Position numbers and translations under genes: made by a program. Below are positions 1 to 5,265 of a stretch of 5,265 nucleotides of DNA, piece by piece (the first letter of the stretch is position 1; each line of letters begins with the position of its first letter). This DNA comes from an uncultured Prevotella sp. (GTDB lineage: Bacteria; Bacteroidota; Bacteroidia; Bacteroidales; Bacteroidaceae): the NCBI GenBank assembly GCA_900548745.1, contig URLQ01000178.1:1-5265 (forward strand), given 5' to 3'. Below the pieces are notes generated by a model, which searched no databases, had not been told where the DNA came from, and worked only from the letters and a program-made list of their open reading frames with translations.

Positions 1-390
1 CATTCCTTCGGGCAGGTTGTGGATGGTTACGGCAAGGGCAAGCATAGCCGTCTTCGAAAGGTGCGACCTTATGCCCTCGGGCTTTTCTGTGCCGATATGG
101 AGGTGTGGCGTAAGTTCGTCGATAAGCAGCAGAAAGCCTATGCCCAAGAGGAATCCCACAGCTGCCGGCACTACCGACCATTTGCCGCTCTCCGCCTCCA
201 TATCCATAGCCGGAATGAGCAAAGACCACACGGAAGCAGCCACCATCACACCGGAGGCAAAGCCCAATAGCGACTTCTGTACTCGTGGAGACATCTCGTC
301 TTTCATAAAGAAGACGAAAGCCGAACCGAGCATCGTACCTAATAGCGGTATCAGAAGTCCGATGATTATAGTTGTTGTCATTTCTGTCAT
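1..390 (-). CDS. ZIP-family divalent metal transporter, N-terminal 130 residues (3' end outside window)
   Basis: Predicted inner-membrane transporter of the ZIP (ZupT/GufA-like) family, which imports Zn2+ and other divalent metals. The translation starts MTEMTTTIIIGLLIPLLG and is rich in membrane segments: TM1 about residues 6-28, TM2 about 41-62, TM3 about 74-91, TM4 from about 112. The diagnostic sequence is HNLPEG at residues 124-129, the metal-binding motif of ZIP TM4; a histidine pair (PHLHIG, 95-100) lies in the loop before it. The window edge cuts the gene right after this motif, so the second half, with the TM5 HxxxE-type site, is not visible. The start at 390 is preceded by an A-rich stretch (AAAAGAAAAG), usual for Bacteroidales; an in-frame ATG at 381 is the alternative. 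It lies 109 bases downstream of the CNNM-type gene on the same strand and has its own promoter candidate. Family assignment is firm; the exact metal is not known. Confidence 0.9.
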   Translation of the reverse strand, partial: MTEMTTTIIIGLLIPLLGTMLGSAFVFFMKDEMSPRVQKSLLGFASGVMVAASVWSLLIPAMDMEAESGKWSVVPAAVGFLLGIGFLLLIDELTPHLHIGTEKPEGIRSHLSKTAMLALAVTIHNLPEGM

Positions 391-413
391 AATCTTTTCT
401 TTTAGCAATAGTG

Positions 414-444
414 CAAAGTTATGATAAAATCATTTCTTGGGCAA
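414..444 (-). promoter_or_regulatory. Bacteroidales-type promoter for the ZIP transporter gene
   Basis: On the minus strand TAACTTTG (421 to 414) matches the Bacteroidales -7 consensus TAnnTTTG exactly. A TTG triplet (444 to 442) lies 20 bases upstream, about where the -33 element is expected. Transcription would begin a few bases below 414, giving a short 5' leader of roughly 15-20 bases before the start codon at 390. Seen: both elements and their spacing. Inferred: activity. It implies the ZIP gene need not depend on readthrough from the CNNM-type gene. Confidence 0.6.
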
Positions 445-499
445 TACCTAAAAGTGATGTTTTCCTACTTCTAATGCTGCATACATGACGCAACAGCCT

Positions 500-1522
500 T
501 TATGCACGCATCATTCGCGACTTTTCCTTGGCGAAAGCCTGCATGTCTATAGCCACATCGTCTTCGTCTACGATTTCCACACCGGTCATGGTTTCTATAA
601 CGTCTTCCATGGATACAACGCCACGCAGACAACCGTATTCGTCAACGACAATGGAGATATGCTCGTGCTTCTCCAGCATCTTCTCCCATATCTGATATAC
701 CGAATCGTCTTCGTTGAAAGATAGAATCGGACGCACTATGTCAGACAGCTTGGTTTCGAATTTGTCATCCGACAATTGTTTCAGTACCATGTCCTTCAGC
801 ACATAGCCGATGATGTAATCCTTGTTCTTGTCGTATACAGGAATGCGGGAGAAGTTCCACGTCTGCTGTTCGTAGAACTCCTTTATGGTAAGGTTCACGT
901 TGGCGGATTCTACCACAACAGAAGGTGTCATCACTTCGCGTGCCTTTACCCCTGCCAGACGGATGCAGCTCTTGATTATCTTACTTTCTGATTCGCGGAA
1001 TATTCCCTCGGTGGTACCTACATCCACCATCGCCGAAACCTCTTCCCGGCTCACCGAAGCCTGATGGTTCTTCGGGGTGAACACCTTCGTGATCAGTTCT
1101 GAGAGCAGAACCAGCGGATAGGTTATGAAGATAAGCACGCGAATAATCTTAGTAGATGACATGGCGAGCGAACGCCAATATGATGCTCCGATGGTCTTGG
1201 GGATGATTTCGGAAAGCACAAGAATCAAAAGCGTCAGAATAGCGGATATCAATCCGAAATATTCTTCGCCGAAGAGTTTTATTGACTCCGCTCCAACACC
1301 TGCCGAACCGATGGTATGTGCGATAGTGTTGAGCGAAAGAATGGCACCTACGGGACGGTCAACGTTGTTCTTGTACTGTTTCATCAAGACGGCAGTCTTG
1401 TTGCCCTGGCTTTCCTTCATCGAGATGAACGACATAGGAGTGGATAAGAGTACCGCCTCAAGGACGGAACATAAAAAGGATAGTGATAATGCACCTAAAA
1501 AGTATAAAATGATTAAACCCAT
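500..1522 (-). CDS. CNNM/CorB-type membrane protein with DUF21 and CBS-pair domains
   Basis: Integral membrane protein of the CNNM/CorB/MpfA group (often annotated hemolysin- or CorC-related), linked to Mg2+/Co2+ and other divalent-cation efflux or homeostasis. The complete protein is 340 aa. Residues 1 to about 170 form the DUF21 membrane domain: a hydrophobic first helix (about 2-25), a small-residue segment around 64-77 (LNTIAHTIGSAGVG), a helix ending in the conserved SEIIPK (104-109), and a last hydrophobic stretch at about 126-146. Next comes the cytoplasmic CBS pair, with CBS1 opening at VMTP (197-200) and CBS2 including VVDEYGCLRGVVSMEDVIE (about 292-310). These pairs bind adenine nucleotides and gate transport in characterised relatives. 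The chain ends soon after CBS2 and lacks the CorC_HlyC domain found in many 400-450 aa relatives. The ATG at 1522 puts the first helix at the N-terminus, as the family expects. The ZIP metal-transporter gene follows on the same strand. Family is clear; substrate and direction are inferred. Confidence 0.9.
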   Translation of the reverse strand: MGLIILYFLGALSLSFLCSVLEAVLLSTPMSFISMKESQGNKTAVLMKQYKNNVDRPVGAILSLNTIAHTIGSAGVGAESIKLFGEEYFGLISAILTLLILVLSEIIPKTIGASYWRSLAMSSTKIIRVLIFITYPLVLLSELITKVFTPKNHQASVSREEVSAMVDVGTTEGIFRESESKIIKSCIRLAGVKAREVMTPSVVVESANVNLTIKEFYEQQTWNFSRIPVYDKNKDYIIGYVLKDMVLKQLSDDKFETKLSDIVRPILSFNEDDSVYQIWEKMLEKHEHISIVVDEYGCLRGVVSMEDVIETMTGVEIVDEDDVAIDMQAFAKEKSRMMRA

Positions 1523-1634
1523 TAAATGTATGTTTCGTTTATATTAAGTTATCTGTAAAAGCGGTGTGTTCAGACAACTTACTATAAACGAAGAGCATTA
1601 TGATGTATGTATAATCGTTCTGTCATTTACGACA

Positions 1635-1642
1635 CAAAGATA
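1635..1642 (-). promoter_or_regulatory. Candidate -7 element for the CNNM-type gene
   Basis: TATCTTTG on the minus strand (1642 to 1635) is an exact TAnnTTTG match and the only one facing this way in the intergenic region. No TTG is seen at the ideal upstream distance; the nearest is only about 12 bases away. Use of this element would give a 5' leader of about 100 bases before the start codon at 1522. The -7 match is direct; promoter function is an inference weakened by the missing -33 element. Confidence 0.4.
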
Positions 1643-1868
1643 CTGATATTGTGACAATTTCGATGTTTCCGAGTCGGAATGTTGCAAATCTTTAACTAAA
1701 ACACTTTGTAATTTATAAAGTATTCACTATGCCTTGCGGTATCGCTATGCCGTTCATCAATATGCAAAATAAGTTTTTTATTCGAAAAAATGCCAATCTA
1801 ACACTACAAAAACGAAGCTTCAACATCATTTTTATTGTGAATTGCTCATATTGTTCAAGAGAATTGAC

Positions 1869-1876
1869 TATATTTG
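1869..1876 (+). promoter_or_regulatory. Candidate -7 element for the mod-ATPase operon
   Basis: TATATTTG matches the Bacteroidales -7 consensus TAnnTTTG exactly and is the only plus-strand match in the region before mod. A TTG at 1842-1844 lies 24 bases upstream, a few bases more than ideal, so the -33 part is poor. The transcript would start near 1883 and carry a leader of roughly 135-140 bases before the mod start, with a small hairpin (1894-1907) close to its 5' end. Function is inferred. Confidence 0.4.
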
Positions 1877-2021
1877 CATAATACTTAGCTGCACTCGGCA
1901 AACTGAGAGTAAATTTTAAGAGATGTGTCGCGAAGGACAGTAGTTGGACTTAATCAACGCCGTATTGACTGACTTAGTGCGTCTAGAGACAGTGGGTAAT
2001 TAACGAAAAGAAGACTTGAGT

Positions 2022-4067
2022 ATGATTAAAGATATAATGAATCACAATGCTGATGCAGCAGCGGGACAGAAAGAGATGGATGCGCTGAGGAAGTACTTCC
2101 CTCAGTGCTTTCATGCTGACGGCGAATTTGACATAGAGGCTTTCAAGGCTGCATTGCCTGGAGGAACTACCATTACTGACGAGACCAGCGGTTTCAACTG
2201 GCTGGGCAAGAACTATGCTCGTATGCTTACCAATATGGATACTACTACACTTATTCGCCCGGACGAGGAACATAATGCGAAACCGGAGAACAAGGACAGC
2301 CAGAATGTATATATCAGCGGTGACAATCTGGATGCTCTGCAGCATCTGGTGAAGTCGTATAGCGGCAAAGTGAAGGTGATTTATATCGACCCACCATACA
2401 ACACCGGTTCTGATGGCTTTGTATACAACGACAAGTTCAACTTCACAGCTGAGGAACTTGCCAAACGCTTGGACGTCAGTCCTGAGCGTGCTGAGCGCAT
2501 TCTCTCCATGACCCGTCGTGGAAGTGCCAGCCATGCGGCTTGGCTCACCTTCATGTTGCCTCGTCTTTCATTTGCACGCGATTTGCTGACTGATGATGGA
2601 GTGATTTTTATTTCTATTGATGATAATGAGCAGGCTAATTTGAAGAGACTTTGTGATGAGGTGTTTGGAGAGGAGAATTTTATTGCCGAAATTGTTATTC
2701 AATCAAACAAACGTGGACAAACTTATAAACAACTAGCAAAGACTCATGAATATTTATTAGTTTACGCTAATAGTAGTGAAACCATAGTAAATGAATTAAA
2801 GAAAGAACTGTCTGGTGATATAAAATGTGATAATATAAGTGAATTTTCAGAACGAGAACTAAGAAACAGAAATCCCAAATATGGCAAGTTTAATCGTCCT
2901 AATCTTTTTTATCCCATTTATGCAAACCCAAATGTGAAAGATAAAAATGGATATTCACCAGTGAGTGACAAACGTACTTTAGAATATTCCATTGAAATTT
3001 TGCCATACAATAGTGAAATGAAGGAAAGTTGTTGGAGATGGGGAAAAAAGAAGTTTAATCTAAACATTGGAGAAACTTCTTTGGATAGCACTGTTGTTGC
3101 TCGTGAAAAGTCTTCTGGTCAATGGGGTGTATATGAAAAATATCGTAAAGGTACTTATAAGGCTAAAACCATTTGGTTTGAAGATATGGAAATTACTGAA
3201 GAAGATGATGACGATGGAATTTGGGATGAAACAGGTGTAATTACAGAACAGGGATCTGTTGAGTTAAGGAAATATGGTATGGCTGATACTTTTGATTTTC
3301 CTAAACCTACTTATCTCGTAAAAAAACTATTAACTATTGGATCAGATGAAGATTCTATCTGTGTAGATTTTTTTTCTGGTTCAGGAACTACAGCAGATTC
3401 TGTTTTTAACTTAAATCTTCTTAATGGTAAAAGAACTTTTATAGTAGTACAATTACCTTTAAATTTAGAAGAAAAGTTAGAGAAAACACCTAAAGCAGAT
3501 AAACATAAAGTACAAACAGTAATAGATTTTTTAGAAAAGAACAACTATCCTCATACATTAGATTACATTGGTCTTGAACGCATCAAGCGAGCCGCCAAAA
3601 AGATTCATGATGAGAACCCACTCTTTGCAGGTGACCTTGGCTTCAAGCATTATACTTTGGAAGAACCCAAGGAAGATGCCTTGTTGCAAATGGAGCGTTT
3701 TGACCCATCTAATGACCTTCTGACCACATTGGAGGTAAAGGACTTTGGCTTAGAGACTGTGCTTCGCACATGGCTCGTTGCTGATGGCTATGGCTTGACC
3801 GAGAATGCCGAAGAAGTGATGCTCGGCAATTATAAAGCCTATTGGAAGGATGACCACCTCTATATGATAAATCCTGACAATGACTTTGACGAAAGTAGCG
3901 TCGCAGCCTTGATGGATAAGTATAATGGTGAGCCATTCTCTCCTCACAACATCGTAATCTTCGGTTACAGCTTCGGCTTCACCCATCGTGAGGAACTGCA
4001 GAAGAACCTCCGCACGCTGAAGGATGGCAACAAGACATTGACAGTAAACATTGATGTAAGATATTAA
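2022..4067 (+). CDS. mod: Type III restriction-modification DNA methyltransferase (Mod subunit)
   Basis: Site-specific DNA adenine-N6 methyltransferase: it transfers the SAM methyl group to adenine in a short asymmetric site and, in type III systems, also supplies the specificity for the Res helicase-nuclease. The product is 681 aa, a normal Mod length. Visible in order: an N-terminal Mod segment (LRKYFPQCF and following, about residues 22-50); catalytic motif IV DPPYNTG at 123-129; the conserved GSASHAAWLTFMLPRL and DDGVIFISIDDNE blocks; a long variable central region holding the target-recognition domain, with RPNLFYPI and an acidic run (EEDDDD, 393-398); SAM-binding motif I DFFSGSGTT at 449-457; and a conserved C-terminal domain. 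Motif IV before motif I makes it beta class. No frameshift or lost motif is seen. I chose the ATG at 2022, just after an A/G-rich stretch; an in-frame TTG six bases earlier is possible. The ATPase gene follows after 12 bases, and no res gene is visible. The middle is far more AT-rich than either end. Recognition sequence cannot be read from the protein. Confidence 0.93.
   Translation: MIKDIMNHNADAAAGQKEMDALRKYFPQCFHADGEFDIEAFKAALPGGTTITDETSGFNWLGKNYARMLTNMDTTTLIRPDEEHNAKPENKDSQNVYISGDNLDALQHLVKSYSGKVKVIYIDPPYNTGSDGFVYNDKFNFTAEELAKRLDVSPERAERILSMTRRGSASHAAWLTFMLPRLSFARDLLTDDGVIFISIDDNEQANLKRLCDEVFGEENFIAEIVIQSNKRGQTYKQLAKTHEYLLVYANSSETIVNELKKELSGDIKCDNISEFSERELRNRNPKYGKFNRPNLFYPIYANPNVKDKNGYSPVSDKRTLEYSIEILPYNSEMKESCWRWGKKKFNLNIGETSLDSTVVAREKSSGQWGVYEKYRKGTYKAKTIWFEDMEITEEDDDDGIWDETGVITEQGSVELRKYGMADTFDFPKPTYLVKKLLTIGSDEDSICVDFFSGSGTTADSVFNLNLLNGKRTFIVVQLPLNLEEKLEKTPKADKHKVQTVIDFLEKNNYPHTLDYIGLERIKRAAKKIHDENPLFAGDLGFKHYTLEEPKEDALLQMERFDPSNDLLTTLEVKDFGLETVLRTWLVADGYGLTENAEEVMLGNYKAYWKDDHLYMINPDNDFDESSVAALMDKYNGEPFSPHNIVIFGYSFGFTHREELQKNLRTLKDGNKTLTVNIDVRY
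2600..3560 (+). other. AT-rich central block of mod (target-recognition region and motif I), probable recombined segment
   Basis: Hand counts on single 60-base rows give about 50% G+C at 2101-2160, 33% at 2881-2940, 22% at 3421-3480 and 43% at 3601-3660. Codon choice shifts as well: codons ending in A or T dominate the block (AAA, GAA, TTA, AAT, ATA), while both flanks use many C- and G-ending codons. The limits are approximate, judged by eye. The block spans codons of about 193-513, so it covers the variable target-recognition domain plus motif I, and leaves the DPPY end and the C-terminal domain in the native style. Specificity exchange by homologous recombination in conserved flanks is the likely cause; this is inference. 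Confidence 0.65.
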
Positions 4068-4079
4068 AAACAACATACG

Positions 4080-5265
4080 ATGTATCTAAAGAAATTACAT
4101 ATCAGCAACTTCCGTTGCTTCCGCGACTATACCATTGAGTTCGCACCCGGTGTAACCGTACTGTTTGGCAAGAATGGTTCGGGCAAGTCAACATTGATAC
4201 ATGCCATACATAAGGCGTTGAGCTTCGCTTTTAAAAATGACAAAGTGGAGGAAGGCGAAATCACTTTGTCTTCGGGATTCCCATCTCTTAGACCTAATCA
4301 ATATAATAAGAAGGAAGACATAGTTAGAGACGAAAAGTCTGGTTTCCCTCTTCCTGACATCTGTATCCATGCAGAAGCAGACTTTTTGGAAACTACCTTA
4401 GATTGGGACATGTATGCATTAACATCAACATTTGCATTGCAGCCTTCGAAATATAAAACTGCTTATAAGCTGTTGATGTCAAGGATTAAGGAAACCGGCA
4501 CTTTCCCTGTATTTGCTTATTTCTCTGACAGCTTTCCACATATTTCAACGAAAGCGTCAACCTTAACTAAGATTCAGTTGTCCTTGCGTAATCTTGGTTA
4601 TCTTGGTTGGGATGATGAAACTGCCTATTCAGATCTCTGGATTACAAGATTAACAAAAATCTGGACCATGTGGGATAGAGCTAAGATGAATGTGAGACAT
4701 GAAGAAGCGGCTTTGGCTAATTGTGATAATTTCAAGGCATCAGGAATTATTAATGAGAATGAATATCGTGAGGACGTAGATCTCCATCGGACAAGATTGG
4801 AAAATGCTCAAAAAGATTTCGATAAATATAACCCAGAAATATATTCTATTCGGGAGTGTCTCGTCAATTTTTCAAAGAAACTGCCAGGCATCGATGTTTT
4901 GGATTTCTTTGTTAGTGTTTATGAAGAAGATGGACTCTGTCTGGAAACTAAGGATGGACAGAACCCACCATTCGAGAAGTTGCCAGCTGGTTACAAGCGT
5001 ATTTTCTATATGGCTCTTGACATAGCTTACCGTTCATATATTCTAAATGGAAATACTGATTCTGAAGGCATCGTTGTCATTGATGAAATCGATTTGCACT
5101 TGCATCCTGCATTAGAGCAAGTTGTTCTCCAGTGCTTCCAAGAAACTTTCCCAAACATTCAGTTTATTGTTTCTACACATTCACCACTGGTGTTGACGGA
5201 TATAGATACTGTTACTGGCAGAAACAAGGTGATGCGTATGACTCCTGCGTGCGATGCTCCAGAGG
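4080..5265 (+). CDS. AAA/ABC-type ATPase, COG3950/AAA15-like, C-terminus outside window
   Basis: Predicted ATP-binding protein with an SMC/ABC-type ATPase head, of the kind common in phage-defence loci. The visible part is 395 codons, open at the right edge, with no stop or frameshift. It opens MYLKKLHISNFRCF, the usual first strand of this fold. Walker A is GKNGSGKST at 30-38. FPVFAYFSD (142-150) matches the position of the conserved P-x-x-AYY segment of COG3950 proteins. A charged helical stretch at about 185-270 is probably an arm or lid. LPAGYKRI (301-308) sits where the ABC signature belongs. Walker B is IVVIDE (331-336), followed by IDLHLHP (337-343), and STHSP (365-369) is the H-loop. 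All catalytic elements look intact. The ATG at 4080 lies 12 bases after the mod stop with an A-rich gap, so cotranscription is likely. Relatives include the ATPases of PARIS (AriA), Septu (PtuA) and RloA-like genes linked to restriction loci; which one is closest cannot be decided here. An effector nuclease domain could lie in the unseen C-terminus or the next gene. Confidence 0.85.
   Translation, partial: MYLKKLHISNFRCFRDYTIEFAPGVTVLFGKNGSGKSTLIHAIHKALSFAFKNDKVEEGEITLSSGFPSLRPNQYNKKEDIVRDEKSGFPLPDICIHAEADFLETTLDWDMYALTSTFALQPSKYKTAYKLLMSRIKETGTFPVFAYFSDSFPHISTKASTLTKIQLSLRNLGYLGWDDETAYSDLWITRLTKIWTMWDRAKMNVRHEEAALANCDNFKASGIINENEYREDVDLHRTRLENAQKDFDKYNPEIYSIRECLVNFSKKLPGIDVLDFFVSVYEEDGLCLETKDGQNPPFEKLPAGYKRIFYMALDIAYRSYILNGNTDSEGIVVIDEIDLHLHPALEQVVLQCFQETFPNIQFIVSTHSPLVLTDIDTVTGRNKVMRMTPACDAPE

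Larger units (their letters stand above)
1523..2021. other. 499-base divergent intergenic region without a supportable gene
   Basis: This stretch separates the leftward metal genes from the rightward mod-ATPase operon and must hold the promoters of both; one exact TAnnTTTG faces each way (1642-1635 minus, 1869-1876 plus). Other structure is weak. A hairpin CGGTAT-CGCT-ATGCCG (1737-1752, one G-U pair) overlaps a 7-base direct repeat CTATGCC (1727-1733 and 1745-1751). GAAGCTTC at 1814-1821 is a perfect 8-base palindrome. A hairpin CTCGG-CAAA-CTGAG (1894-1907) falls just inside the predicted mod leader. The left-central part is AT-rich and the last 120 bases less so. No tRNA, terminator with a T-tract, or convincing small coding region was found. 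Confidence 0.6.

Noticed and set aside
17..424. 135-codon plus-strand frame opposite the ZIP transporter
   Set aside because: The minus strand encodes the ZIP signature HNLPEG with proper membrane segments; the plus frame starts with TTG and is a shadow.
445..499. Possible terminator after the CNNM-type gene
   Set aside because: Only a weak interrupted pairing (GCTG/CAGC) is present, with no T-tract on the transcribed side; not supportable as an intrinsic terminator.
1125..1547. 140-codon plus-strand frame opposite the CNNM-type gene
   Set aside because: Antisense to the DUF21 domain, whose own translation is clearly a known family; no independent coding evidence.
1713..1901. 62-codon minus-strand open frame in the divergent intergenic region
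   Set aside because: It starts with TTG, has no convincing ribosome-binding region, matches no family I recognise, and runs across the plus-strand promoter candidate; most likely a chance frame in AT-rich DNA.
1983..2534. 183-codon open frame antisense to the start of mod
   Set aside because: It lies opposite strongly conserved Mod sequence including the DPPY motif; its translation has no recognisable domain, so it is a shadow frame.
2022..4067. Mod as a phase-variable gene switched by 5' simple repeats
   Set aside because: No tandem tetra- or pentanucleotide repeats occur near the start; only the short T8 run inside motif I was kept, as a low-interest note.
4080..5265. The ATPase gene as a Res subunit
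   Set aside because: Walker A is followed by an ABC-type signature, IDEID and THSP H-loop, the ABC/SMC order, and no DEAD-box helicase motifs are seen in the visible 395 residues.

Overview
The window looks like chromosomal DNA from a member of the Bacteroidales (Bacteroides/Prevotella-like). The evidence is indirect: moderate base composition, A-rich ribosome-binding regions instead of strong Shine-Dalgarno sites, and exact matches to the Bacteroidales -7 promoter element TAnnTTTG upstream of three genes. Genus cannot be fixed from this sequence.

Layout. The left third (1-1522) carries two membrane-protein genes for divalent metal handling, both on the minus strand. They are a CNNM/CorB-type protein (DUF21 membrane domain plus a CBS pair, 340 aa) and, downstream of it, the N-terminal 130 residues of a ZIP-family metal transporter whose C-terminus lies beyond the left edge. 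A good promoter between them suggests the ZIP gene can be transcribed on its own. A 499-base divergent intergenic region (1523-2021) follows, with one candidate promoter facing each way and no supportable gene.

The right part (2022-5265) is on the plus strand and looks like the front end of a defence operon. First comes a complete type III restriction-modification methyltransferase (Mod, beta-class adenine MTase, 681 aa). After only 12 bases comes an AAA/ABC-type ATPase resembling the COG3950 / AAA15-AAA21 group, open at the right edge after 395 codons. In a textbook type III locus the helicase-nuclease gene res directly follows mod. Here an SMC/ABC-like ATPase takes that place, so the locus is either a type III system with an inserted accessory ATPase module or a Mod-ATPase system whose effector lies to the right.

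The mod gene is a visible mosaic. Its 5' and 3' ends have the composition of the neighbouring genes, while the middle (about 2600-3560), holding the target-recognition region and the SAM-binding motif, is strongly AT-rich. This is the pattern expected when the specificity-determining part of a methyltransferase has been swapped by recombination. The most useful missing information is what follows position 5265.
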